The position numbers and the translations under genes were made by a program. Positions 37,555 through 46,743 of a DNA stretch of 64,000 nucleotides are shown piece by piece. The notes beneath the pieces were generated by a model that did not search any database, was not told the DNA's origin, and saw nothing but the letters and a program-made list of their open reading frames with translations. Source of the stretch: Bacillota bacterium (lineage in GTDB: Bacteria; Bacillota; Clostridia; Christensenellales; SZUA-584); contig JAEWRI010000038.1 in NCBI GenBank assembly GCA_023460085.1, positions 124,001-188,000 on the forward strand, in the 5' to 3' direction. Each line of letters opens with the position of its first letter. Within the stretch, counting starts at the first letter, position 1.

Positions 37555-40500
37555 ATGCGTATCAATAATAACCTTATCGCTTTCAATACGCATCGCCAAT
37601 ATTCTGTTAATACCCTTAACGTTTCTAAATCCGTTCAGAAACTCTCTTCGGGGCTGAGAATAAACAGCGCCGCAGACGATTCCGCGGGCCTCGCAATATC
37701 CGAAAAGATGCGCGCACAGATACGCGGACTCAGTCAGGCAACGAGAAACTCGCAGGATGGTATATCTCTTCTGCAGACAGCAGAGGGCGCGCTCTCACAA
37801 ACCCATACGATACTGCAGCGCATGCACGAGCTCGCGGTTCAGTCCTCATCCGATACGAACGCCAGCATAGACAGGAACGACATTCAGGCGGAAGTCAACC
37901 AACTCGCGATGGAGATAACCGATATTGCTAACCAAACGCAATTCAACGGCAAAAAACTTTTTAACGGGGCGCTTACCGCCGCCGGCTCAGGTGCGCTGCT
38001 ACTGCAGACGGGCGCAAACGCCGGTGATACTCTTAGTTTGGGCATAGGAGCCATGGACGCTGCCACGCTCGGCGTATCCGGAAACGTCGGATCTGTAACC
38101 ACAACGACCGCCACAGGCTCGGTGACAGGCGGAACATCGAATTTAGCTTCTATAAGCTTTGGCAGCAGCTTAGGCAGTAAGATAACGAACGGAGCAATGC
38201 TTACATTTACATACAGTTCGAATGCTGTCACGATCAGCGACGGCAACGCCGCCGACGACCAGACCATTGCCGTAAGTGCATCCGACACCTCGTTCACCAT
38301 CGGCACCGGCAATTATCAGGGCCTGTCGGTAAGTCTCATGTCGGGCAGACATGTTTCCGACTTAACGTCAGGTGACGACGGGGTATCGATAGCCTTAAGC
38401 CTCGGGACTGCCTCAAGCACAGTGGACACCATAACGCCCAATGTGGATACAGTAAGCTTTGGCGGCAGCCTCGGAAGCAAGATAACCAACGGCGCGAACC
38501 TTTCGTTTACCTATAACGGAAACAATACTGTCACGATCAGCGACGGCAACGCAGCGGACGACCAGACCATTGCCGTAAGCGCATCCGACACCTCGTTCAC
38601 CGTCGGCACCGGCAATTATCAGGGCCTGTCGGTAAGTCTCGCGTCGGGCAGACATGTTTCCGACCTAACGTCGGGTGACGATGGGGTATCGATAGTCTTA
38701 AGCATCGGCACGGCTTCGGGCTCAGTGGACAGCATACCGCAAAATTTGGATACAGTCAGCTTCGGCGGCACCCTCGGAAGCAAGATCTTAAACGGCGCTA
38801 CCCTTTCGTTCACCTATAACGGAAACAATACTGTCACCATCAGCAACGGCAATTCAGCGGACGACCAGACTGTTGCCGCAAACGGGACCACCCAATCGTT
38901 CACCGTCGGCACCGGCAATTATCAGGGCCTTTCGGTAAGTCTCGCGTCGGGCAGACATGTTTCCGACCTAACGTCGGGCGACGACGGGGTAACGATCGCC
39001 TTAAGCAGCGCCGCCACGGGCACAGTGGACAGCATACCGCTCAATTTGGATACAGTCAGCTTCGGCGGCAGCCTCGGAAGCAAGATAACAAACGGCTCCG
39101 TCCTTTCGTTTACCTATAACGGAAACAATACCCTCACCATCAGCAACGGCAACTCGGCAGACGACCAAACGATTGCCGCAAACGGTTCCGCCCAATCTTT
39201 CACCGTCAATTCCGGCAATTATCAGGGCCTTTCGGTAAGCTTCGCATCAGGCAGACACGTTTCGGACTTAACGTCGGGCGACGACGGGGCGTCGATCGCT
39301 TTAAGCCGTACCGCAACAGGCTCAGTGATTCCATTAACACCCACCGTGGCTTCCGTAAGCGTCAGCGGCAGCCTCGGCAGCAAGTTAACGGACGGAGTGC
39401 AACTTTTCTTTATCTATAATGGAGACAATACCCTCACCATCACCTCCGGCGACTGGCATGATGACCAAACGATTGCCGTAAACGGGACCGCCCAATCGTT
39501 CACCGTCAGCTCCGGCAATTATCAGGGCCTTTCGGTAAACTTTGCGTCGGGCAAACATGCTTCCGATCTTAAGACGTTCATCGACGGTGCCACGATAGGC
39601 TTGACCTACTCCGCCACAGGCACAGTGTCCAGCGGAACAAGCGCCGTAACGACGCTCGTAAAGACTGACGGCGCCAATATAACCTCCACCGTTACCGGCT
39701 CGCCCGCGTTCAAAACGGATGGGGAGGACATCACGCTGACCTACACGGCGGGAAATCCCGGCAGCCCCCTCGCGACCGCCAATCTGGTTGGATTAAAGGC
39801 TACGACAATAGATCCGATCAGTGAAAGCTCCAGCATAAAGATCGATATATACGAAAACGGCGAGCTAATGGCTACTGTCGACGGATACGAGATGGCTCAC
39901 GGAAATGCTGGTGGCCACTACGCCATAACGGACGGGTATAAAATGTCAAGGTTGCTTATGTTTGATGGCGTCGATACCTGGTACGACAACCCCCCCGCAA
40001 CTCAGTGGGGAATCCATACCCTCAATAAGGGATCCGGCATGTCAGTATCGGTAAACATCACGGGCGGTACCGCAGCCGAACGGGCGGCGGTGGGATCCCT
40101 GATGGGCATGACGAGCGACAGTGTGACTGTCTACGGCACCGACTACGTTGCTGCTACGCCCTCGACCGTGACGATAGCGGACGGCAGCGGCCATTCGGCG
40201 ACAGTGAATGTAGCTGATACCGATACTACCCTTACAGGAACGGGCTACTTCTCCGGGCTTTCGGTCAGCCTCTTATCCGGTAAATCGGTTACCGATCTAA
40301 ACGGCGGCGCCGCTTCTACGATCTCATTCGACAACGTCACCACGCCAGCAACGCCCGTCATCGTGGATACCGTGAGCTTCGACAGCTTCATCGGAAACAA
40401 GATAGTAAGCGGCGCGAACCTTACGTTTACCTATGATGGGGGTAGCGGTAATGTCCTCATAAGCGACGGCAATCCCGCGGATGACCAATACGCTTACACA

Positions 40501-42516
40501 ACCCCCTACGATAACACGTTTCATGTCAATAGCGGCAATTATCAAGGTTTGACGGTTACCCTCGCGGCGGGTAAACAAGTAAGTGACTTAACCTCGGGCA
40601 CCGACGGGGTAAAAAACATATCAGTGACCGGCCCGAGCGTATCGACCGCCATTACCTCCGAAACGCCAAGCCTCGCGTCCGTAACCTTTGGTGGCGACCT
40701 GGGCAGCAAGATCACAAACGGCGCGATTCTTTCGTTTATTTATAATGGAGACAATACGCTTACCATAAGCGACGGCAATGCCGCGGACAACCAGACGATC
40801 GCCGTAGGGGTCGGCGACACAACGTTTACGGTCAATTCTGGCAACTACATGGGGCTATCGGTCAATCTCGCGCCCGGAAAATATGCCTACGATTTACAGT
40901 CGGGCAACGATAAGGCAACTCTGGCCGTAAGCGCCCCGACCGCTACAGGCACCACTACCTCCGAAACGGCAGGCATAGATTCCGTTTCCTTCGGCAGCGA
41001 CCTGGGAACCAAAGTAACCAACGGCGCTAATCTTTCGTTTACCTATAATGGAGGCAATACCCTCACCATAAGCAACGGTAATTCCGCGGACGACCAGACG
41101 ATTGCGGTAAACGCCTCGGACACTTCGTTTACGGTGGGCGCAGGCAATTACAAGGGGTTAACGGTCAATATTGCGTCTGGAAAAACAGCCTCGGATCTAA
41201 CGTCAGGCAACGACAGGACGACCGTAGCCCTCGGCATTCCTTCCGTCACCGGCTCCGTGACTTCCGAAACGGCAGGCCTCGCGTCCGTTTCCTTCAGCGG
41301 CAGCCTCGGCAGCAAGGTAACCGACGGCGCGAACCTTTCGTTTACCTATAATGGAGACAATACTGTCACCATAAGCGACGGTAATACCGCGGACGACCAG
41401 ACAATTGCTGTTAACGCCTCGGACACTTCGTTTACGGTGGACGCAGGCAATTACAAGGGGTTAACGGTCAACCTTGCGGCTGGAAAAACGGCTTCGGATT
41501 TAACGTCGGGCAACGACGCGGTTACCGTAGCCCTCAGCGCCCCTTCCGTCACCGGCTCTGTGTCTTCCGAAACGGCAGGCCTCGCTTCCGTCTCCTTCGG
41601 CAGCGACCCAGGCAGCAAGATCACAAACGGCGCGAACCTTTCTTTTACCTATAATGGAGACAATACTGTCACCATAAGCGACGGCAATGCCGCGAACGAC
41701 CAGACGGTCGCCGTAGCTGCCGCCGCCAAAACGTTTACGGTGGGCTCCGGAAATTACAAGGGCACGACGGTCAACATCGCATCTGGAAAAACGGCCGCCG
41801 ACTTAACGTCTGGAAACGACAGGGCGACCGTAGCTCTAAGCCCCCCTTCCGTTACCGGCTCTCTGACATCCGAAACGGCAAGACTCGCTTCCGTATCCTT
41901 TGGCAGCGACCTGGGTGACAAGATCACAAACGGCGCGAACCTTAAATTCACCTACAGCGCGGGCAGTATGACGATCAGCAACGGTACGCCCGCCGACGAT
42001 CAGACAGTTGCCGTAAACGCTGCCGATACTTCGTTTACGGTCGGCTCCGGCAACTATAAAGGCATGACGGTCAATCTCGCCCCGGGCAAAACGGTTTCGG
42101 ATCTTACGTCAGGCAACGATGGCGCTTCCATCACGTTAAGCACGACCACCACTGCCACCGGCGCGGCTCAGTTTACCAACCATGTGCTAACCTCCGACGC
42201 CACCTGCTCATCCGGTATAGATGTGTCAACCCATGCCGCCGCTTCCGCTGCCATCAGCGCGGTCAATACGGCAATAAACAAAGTGTCCACACAGCGCGCT
42301 AACCTTGGCGCTTATCAGAACAGGCTCGAGCATAAGATCAACAACCTCGATACTTCGTCCGAGAATCTGCAAGCCGCAGAAAGCCGTATACGCGACGTCG
42401 ACATGGCGGATGAAATGACAAGATATACGAAAAACAACATACTCGTTCAGGCAGCGACGGCTATGCTGGCCCAAGCCAACCAGTCCCCGCAGAACGTGCT
42501 GAAGCTGCTGCAGTAA
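37555..42516 (+). CDS. Giant flagellin with eleven central repeats
   Basis: 1653 residues against about 270-500 for normal flagellins. The N-terminal D0/D1 part (1 to ~175: MRINNNLIAFNTHRQYSVNT, LSSGLRINSAADDSAGLAIS) and the C-terminal D1/D0 part (~1545 to 1653: NTAINKVSTQRANLGAYQNR, VQAATAMLAQANQSPQNVLK) are intact for polymerisation and export. Between them are eleven copies of a ~100-residue unit and one unrelated ~240-residue stretch. The unit would be displayed on the filament surface. AAGGAGG lies eight bases before the ATG. The gene is alone, not in a flagellar operon, and is divergent from a LytTR regulator. Confidence 0.92.
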   Translation: MRINNNLIAFNTHRQYSVNTLNVSKSVQKLSSGLRINSAADDSAGLAISEKMRAQIRGLSQATRNSQDGISLLQTAEGALSQTHTILQRMHELAVQSSSDTNASIDRNDIQAEVNQLAMEITDIANQTQFNGKKLFNGALTAAGSGALLLQTGANAGDTLSLGIGAMDAATLGVSGNVGSVTTTTATGSVTGGTSNLASISFGSSLGSKITNGAMLTFTYSSNAVTISDGNAADDQTIAVSASDTSFTIGTGNYQGLSVSLMSGRHVSDLTSGDDGVSIALSLGTASSTVDTITPNVDTVSFGGSLGSKITNGANLSFTYNGNNTVTISDGNAADDQTIAVSASDTSFTVGTGNYQGLSVSLASGRHVSDLTSGDDGVSIVLSIGTASGSVDSIPQNLDTVSFGGTLGSKILNGATLSFTYNGNNTVTISNGNSADDQTVAANGTTQSFTVGTGNYQGLSVSLASGRHVSDLTSGDDGVTIALSSAATGTVDSIPLNLDTVSFGGSLGSKITNGSVLSFTYNGNNTLTISNGNSADDQTIAANGSAQSFTVNSGNYQGLSVSFASGRHVSDLTSGDDGASIALSRTATGSVIPLTPTVASVSVSGSLGSKLTDGVQLFFIYNGDNTLTITSGDWHDDQTIAVNGTAQSFTVSSGNYQGLSVNFASGKHASDLKTFIDGATIGLTYSATGTVSSGTSAVTTLVKTDGANITSTVTGSPAFKTDGEDITLTYTAGNPGSPLATANLVGLKATTIDPISESSSIKIDIYENGELMATVDGYEMAHGNAGGHYAITDGYKMSRLLMFDGVDTWYDNPPATQWGIHTLNKGSGMSVSVNITGGTAAERAAVGSLMGMTSDSVTVYGTDYVAATPSTVTIADGSGHSATVNVADTDTTLTGTGYFSGLSVSLLSGKSVTDLNGGAASTISFDNVTTPATPVIVDTVSFDSFIGNKIVSGANLTFTYDGGSGNVLISDGNPADDQYAYTTPYDNTFHVNSGNYQGLTVTLAAGKQVSDLTSGTDGVKNISVTGPSVSTAITSETPSLASVTFGGDLGSKITNGAILSFIYNGDNTLTISDGNAADNQTIAVGVGDTTFTVNSGNYMGLSVNLAPGKYAYDLQSGNDKATLAVSAPTATGTTTSETAGIDSVSFGSDLGTKVTNGANLSFTYNGGNTLTISNGNSADDQTIAVNASDTSFTVGAGNYKGLTVNIASGKTASDLTSGNDRTTVALGIPSVTGSVTSETAGLASVSFSGSLGSKVTDGANLSFTYNGDNTVTISDGNTADDQTIAVNASDTSFTVDAGNYKGLTVNLAAGKTASDLTSGNDAVTVALSAPSVTGSVSSETAGLASVSFGSDPGSKITNGANLSFTYNGDNTVTISDGNAANDQTVAVAAAAKTFTVGSGNYKGTTVNIASGKTAADLTSGNDRATVALSPPSVTGSLTSETARLASVSFGSDLGDKITNGANLKFTYSAGSMTISNGTPADDQTVAVNAADTSFTVGSGNYKGMTVNLAPGKTVSDLTSGNDGASITLSTTTTATGAAQFTNHVLTSDATCSSGIDVSTHAAASAAISAVNTAINKVSTQRANLGAYQNRLEHKINNLDTSSENLQAAESRIRDVDMADEMTRYTKNNILVQAATAMLAQANQSPQNVLKLLQ
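38141..42140 (+). repeat. Eleven ~300-base tandem repeats in the flagellin gene
   Basis: Units begin near 38141, 38441, 38741, 39041 and 39341 at exactly 300-base period, then after an unrelated insert near 40362, 40668, 40971, 41274, 41577 and 41880 at 303-306 bases. Each encodes the pattern SFGxxLGSKITNGANLSFTY, NTVTISDGNAADDQTIAV, FTVGxGNYxGLxVxLAxGK and a closing SDLTSGxD. The first five units are most alike, the last six form a second group. Confidence 0.88.
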
Positions 42517-42588
42517 GGTCATGCTTAGACTTTGAAGTTATTACCTGATATTAATATGATAACAGCTGACTAATTCGACGATTTCAAA

Positions 42589-42735
42589 CCGCTGCCAACG
42601 CAAGGCAGGCCATATAGCCTGCCTTTTGCGTTGGCGCGAAACAGATTCTAAGCGAGCGTTAAAAAACGTATCAGTGGTACGTTTTTGCGAGATGAGTTCC
42701 GGATGGCCGTATAAGCAGAACCGTTTTCGGGAATT
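42589..42735. repeat. tRNA-Gln 3'-end repeat cassette, copy 3 (also flagellin terminator)
   Basis: CCGCTGCCAACGCAAGGCAG begins a copy of the 34802-34955 cassette with roughly 85% identity by eye, including the stem GCCTGCCTTTTGCGTT, GATTCTAAGCGAGCGTTAA, a hairpin AACGTA-TCAGTG-GTACGTTTTT and GGATGGCCGTATAAGCAG. Its first hairpin should terminate flagellin transcription. The remainder of the 42517-42889 gap is AT-rich and has no gene. Confidence 0.7.
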
Positions 42736-42889
42736 ATCGCATCATAGTTTATTTTAGTATAAAGCACGATTGTGATACCATTCATAAAATGTTATTGTGA
42801 TATGTATAGGCCTTTTATTAGATACAAACACTCATTAGAAAATTGAACGTAAAAATCAGCAGCATGAGACCTCGGAGAGTGAAACTCAT

Positions 42890-45739
42890 ATGAAAAAAAC
42901 GAAGAGCCTGATAAAACCTTTGGCAATCATTTTTACTATCGCATTGACGCTGGGCTTTATGCCTGTGCCGGCTTATTCGGCAAACGAGACGCATGCGACT
43001 TTTGTACAGGACGCGCTGCGACACGATAAGATGGACGATGGTTCTTCTGTTACCAGCGGCCTGATGACGGGCTGGTATGAGTACCCGATTGGCGGTAACA
43101 GTGTCAACTGTGTTGGCAAAACGAACGATTACAGCACTGGCCAGTACGAGCAGTATGAAAGCGCATTAAAATTCACACTGCCGGCAACGACGGATATACT
43201 CACCAGCGCCACTCTAAGGCTGAAAGTTGTACACAGGGAAGGCAGCCCGACGGCGACGGTCACCATGACAAACGACAATAACTGGCAGCAGACAAATGAC
43301 GCGTACTCGACGTTCCCCTATTATAGCGCTCCCGTAGCATTGGCGAGCGACCAACCTGTCACCGCGGAAAACGATTGGCAGGACATACCCTTAACAAATT
43401 TGAGTTCCCTGGATGCCAAGATCGGCGCGACGGCAAACAACGTGACGCTGATTGTTTCCGGGAGCGGAACCTCAGGGTACTATTTTGACTTTGTGGCAGA
43501 CGACCAAGGCGATAGCACTGCGGTTGCACAGCTGATATTGACGTTCGCCCCCATTGTCTCCTCGGTGGCCGCGCCGTCCAATGGCACATATACCGCCGGA
43601 GACCGCCTTGTCTACACGGTTAACTTCAACGATGTCGTCAATGTCACCGGCACACCGTATCTGACACTGACCGTCGGCTCATCCACGGTTCATGCCAACT
43701 ATCTGTCCGGCAGCGGAACGAGCCAACTGACATTTGATTACACGGTTGCACCGGGGGACAAGGATAGTAATGGCGTTGCGCTGGCTTCCAATGTGTCGCT
43801 CGGCGGCGGTACCATTCGGGATGCGGCGGGCTACGATGCGACACTGACGTTTACCGGCTCCACCGCGGCCAACGTACGGGTCAAGGCGTCACAAACTATC
43901 ACATTTGAAAACCCCGGCGCACAGAGCTTTGGCACCAGTCCGACGCTGACAGCGACCTCAGACTCTGCGTTGCCGGTTACCTTTACCAGCGATGCGCCGG
44001 ATGTGTGTACCATTACAAGCGAAGGTGTTTTGACGTTCCTCAAAGCGGGAACCGCCGCTATCAGTGCCGATCAAGCGGGGAACGGCGAATATCTCCCGGC
44101 ACAGACGGTTTCACAGAGCTTTACGGTCAACGCGGTTGCACCCGGCGCACCGACCATCGGAACAGCGACGGCGGGCAACGGTCAAGCCACCGTTACCTTT
44201 ACAGCCCCGTCTTCAAACGGCGGCGCGAATATCACCGGATACACCGTGACAGCATATCCGGGCGGTGCGACGGGCTCAGGGTTCGGAAGCCCCATCACCG
44301 TCACAGGGCTGCCCAATGGTGTGGCGTATACCTTCACGGTGACGGCGACGAACAGCTCGGCACTCACAGGCACAGCTTCGGCAGCCTCGAACAGCGTAAC
44401 GCCTAAAGCGCCGCAGACCATTGCGTTTGACAATCCGGGCGCGCAGAACTTCGGCACCCACCCAACGCTGACAGCGACCTCGGACTCTACATTGCCCGTT
44501 ACCTTTACCAGCGACACGCCCGATGTGTGTACCATTACAAGCGAAGGCGTTTTGACATTCCTCAAAGCGGGAACAGCGACCATCAGCGCCACTCAGACGG
44601 GCAGCGATTCCTATCTCCCGGCGGCAACGGTTTCACAGAGCTTTACGGTAAACGCGGTTGTACCCGGCGCTCCAACCATCGGAACGGTAACAGCAGGCAA
44701 CGGACAGGTCACCGTCCGTTTTATACCTCCGACTTCTAGCGGCGGGGCAGAGATTACGGAGTATACTGTCACGTCCAGCCCGGGAGGCCTCACCGCGAGC
44801 GGGACGTCCAGCCCAATCATGGTAACGGGCCTGACGAATGGTATCGCGTATACCTTCACCGTCACAGCGACGAACAGCGCAGGCACGGGAGCGGCTTCGT
44901 TAGCTTCGGGCAGTGTGACCCCGGCGATACCGACCTATACAATCACGGCGTCTGCGGGAAGCGGCGTCAATATCAGCCCGATCGGAACGGTGAGCGTGAC
45001 GGAGGGCAACAGCCGTACCTTTGCCATCACACCGGACGAAGATTACCGTATCGCTTCTGTACTGGTGGACGGGGTTAATCAGGGAGCGATCCGCTCCTAC
45101 ACTTTCAACCATGTGACGGCAAATCATACGATTACGGTGACGGCGACACGGACGGCGGCGCAAACACCCACAGCAACCGCAACACCCACGGCAACCCCAT
45201 CAATACCTCCCGAGGCAACGGTGACGCCCGCACCGACAGCAACAGAAACATCGGCTGAGTCGCCAAGCGCCGGCACTGGGACCATTATCGGAACACTGCT
45301 CGCCTCAGACGGCAAACCGCTGGCAGGGTACGTGATAGAACTGCATTCCGACCCGATCACGGCGGTTACGGATATGAACGGACGGGTTGCGTTCAAGGAT
45401 GTGGATTATACAAGTCATGAATTGATCATCAAGACCCCTGAGGGCAGGCTGATCGCTGAGTTTGAGCTGGCTTTTTACGAAGGCGAGGAATTCGGCGCGG
45501 AAGTGGCGAAAGAAGGAGTGAGTATCACTTATACCCGCAGCACGGAAACCGTCAGCATAGAGGTCAGGTTGATGCCGGATCAAAGCGGTGCCGCAATATC
45601 GCAGGTGTATGACTCCAATAACCCGAAGACAGGTGGCTCTTATGACGCTGCAGGATCGATCCTTTGGTGGATTGGCGGCGGTGTTCTGGCGGTAATTCTC
45701 ATCGCTTTGTCAGTTATTTTACTGTTGAAAAAGAAATAA
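42890..45739 (+). CDS. Sortase-anchored multidomain surface protein (NPKTG signal)
   Basis: 949 residues. Signal peptide (KPLAIIFTIALTLGFMPVPA), then a ~200-residue beta-rich region with a DNRLRE-like make-up, an Ig-like stretch, and two near-identical modules of Ig-like plus fibronectin type III (PGAPTIGTATAGNGQATVTF). A Gly/Ile beta domain (YTITASAGSGVNISPIGTVS), a Thr/Pro-rich spacer, and a carboxypeptidase-regulatory/Cna-B-like domain (GTLLASDGKPLAGYVIELHS) follow. The C-terminus NPKTGG, a hydrophobic helix and KKK make a sortase sorting signal. It probably acts in adhesion. No sortase gene is in the window. Confidence 0.85.
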   Translation: MKKTKSLIKPLAIIFTIALTLGFMPVPAYSANETHATFVQDALRHDKMDDGSSVTSGLMTGWYEYPIGGNSVNCVGKTNDYSTGQYEQYESALKFTLPATTDILTSATLRLKVVHREGSPTATVTMTNDNNWQQTNDAYSTFPYYSAPVALASDQPVTAENDWQDIPLTNLSSLDAKIGATANNVTLIVSGSGTSGYYFDFVADDQGDSTAVAQLILTFAPIVSSVAAPSNGTYTAGDRLVYTVNFNDVVNVTGTPYLTLTVGSSTVHANYLSGSGTSQLTFDYTVAPGDKDSNGVALASNVSLGGGTIRDAAGYDATLTFTGSTAANVRVKASQTITFENPGAQSFGTSPTLTATSDSALPVTFTSDAPDVCTITSEGVLTFLKAGTAAISADQAGNGEYLPAQTVSQSFTVNAVAPGAPTIGTATAGNGQATVTFTAPSSNGGANITGYTVTAYPGGATGSGFGSPITVTGLPNGVAYTFTVTATNSSALTGTASAASNSVTPKAPQTIAFDNPGAQNFGTHPTLTATSDSTLPVTFTSDTPDVCTITSEGVLTFLKAGTATISATQTGSDSYLPAATVSQSFTVNAVVPGAPTIGTVTAGNGQVTVRFIPPTSSGGAEITEYTVTSSPGGLTASGTSSPIMVTGLTNGIAYTFTVTATNSAGTGAASLASGSVTPAIPTYTITASAGSGVNISPIGTVSVTEGNSRTFAITPDEDYRIASVLVDGVNQGAIRSYTFNHVTANHTITVTATRTAAQTPTATATPTATPSIPPEATVTPAPTATETSAESPSAGTGTIIGTLLASDGKPLAGYVIELHSDPITAVTDMNGRVAFKDVDYTSHELIIKTPEGRLIAEFELAFYEGEEFGAEVAKEGVSITYTRSTETVSIEVRLMPDQSGAAISQVYDSNNPKTGGSYDAAGSILWWIGGGVLAVILIALSVILLLKKK
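43880..44910 (+). repeat. Tandem duplication inside the surface protein gene
   Basis: Two ~510-base units, about 43885-44402 and 44410-44905, encode the same Ig-like plus FN3 module. They share long identical runs, such as tgtgtaccattacaagcgaa, indicating recent duplication or gene conversion. Confidence 0.75.
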
Positions 45740-45850
45740 GATCAAAAATGTTGTTTAAAGCCGGAGAGAGTTTTACAACGCAGAAAAAACGCTGCCTTCC
45801 GCCGCAAGGGACGACCGCCGCCAATAGTTGTTGAGGCGGGAACAATACTC

Positions 45851-45940
45851 GGTCACTCTTGAACATCTTAAGCGTTGACACGCCCCATTCGGTTTTGCCG
45901 TAAGGCGGTTCTTTGCTGGACTTGATGATGGCGATTTGCC
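45851..45940 (-). pseudogene. Possible serine-recombinase fragment
   Basis: The minus strand encodes IIKSSKEPPYGKTEWGVSTL, resembling the stretch of large serine recombinases before the NEKY motif. Only ~30 codons can be read before similarity ends. The rest of 45740-46080 shows nothing I can support. Confidence 0.3.
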
Positions 45941-46080
45941 TTTGATGTTAACCGTTCTATGTTTAAAACTGCATTCCGGTGTCTCGCGGTTTTCTTAAGA
46001 ATCCGTAAGGTGATTATTATCGTTATCATCCCATCAGCCGGTATGGTATACTCTGTGTAAATATAAACCATGAGGCATTT

Positions 46081-46743
46081 ATGGGAAACAAACTGCTGAT
46101 CGTCGAGGATGATATATTCCTGCGCGATGCATTGCTTGAACTGCTGAAGCGCGAAAGCTATGAGCCCCGCTGTGCTTCAAGCGCCGCAGAAGCAACGGAG
46201 GAATTGAGGAGACAGACGTTTGACCTGATTATACTGGACGTAATGCTTCCGGACAGCGACGGTTTCGCGCTCTGCGTGCAGTGGCGGCAGCAAGGAATAC
46301 TGACTCCCATTCTCTTTTTAACGGCCTGCGATGACGAGGTGCAGATCGTGCGCGGACTGGACGCGGGCGGCGATGAGTATATCACCAAGCCCTTTCGGCT
46401 GCATGAACTCCTTTCAAGAATCCGCGCGCTGCTGAGAAGAACCCAGAACACCGCGTATTGCCAAAACGGACTCCTGATTGACACCACGAAAATGAATGTG
46501 AGCATGAACGGAACCCCCGTGTTTGTAACGCCCACGGAATTTCAGCTGCTGATCGCGCTGATACGCAATTCGGGCCGAATTATGACGCGGAAGATGCTGC
46601 TGCAGGTGATATGGGACGATGCGGGCGTATACATCGAGGACAATACCCTGTCGGTGCATATCAGCCGTCTGCGCGAGAAAATCGGCGGCGGACGCATCAA
46701 GACGGTGCGCGGCGTGGGCTACAGCTGGGAGGAGCGGACATGA
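46081..46743 (+). CDS. OmpR-family response regulator
   Basis: 220 residues. Receiver: LIVEDDIFLRDALLELLKRE, phospho-acceptor LIILDVMLPDSDGF, and GGDEYITKPFRLHELLSRIR with the switch Lys. The winged-helix DNA-binding domain has VTPTEFQLLIALIRNSGRIM and SVHISRLREKIGG. With the kinase encoded next and the ABC transporter beyond it forms a BceRS-like unit that probably senses and answers an antimicrobial peptide or envelope stress. ATGA overlaps the kinase start. Confidence 0.9.
   Translation: MGNKLLIVEDDIFLRDALLELLKRESYEPRCASSAAEATEELRRQTFDLIILDVMLPDSDGFALCVQWRQQGILTPILFLTACDDEVQIVRGLDAGGDEYITKPFRLHELLSRIRALLRRTQNTAYCQNGLLIDTTKMNVSMNGTPVFVTPTEFQLLIALIRNSGRIMTRKMLLQVIWDDAGVYIEDNTLSVHISRLREKIGGGRIKTVRGVGYSWEERT

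Noticed and set aside
38141..42140. CRISPR-like or satellite repeat array
   Set aside because: Period of 300 bases, in frame, coding throughout; these are protein repeats.
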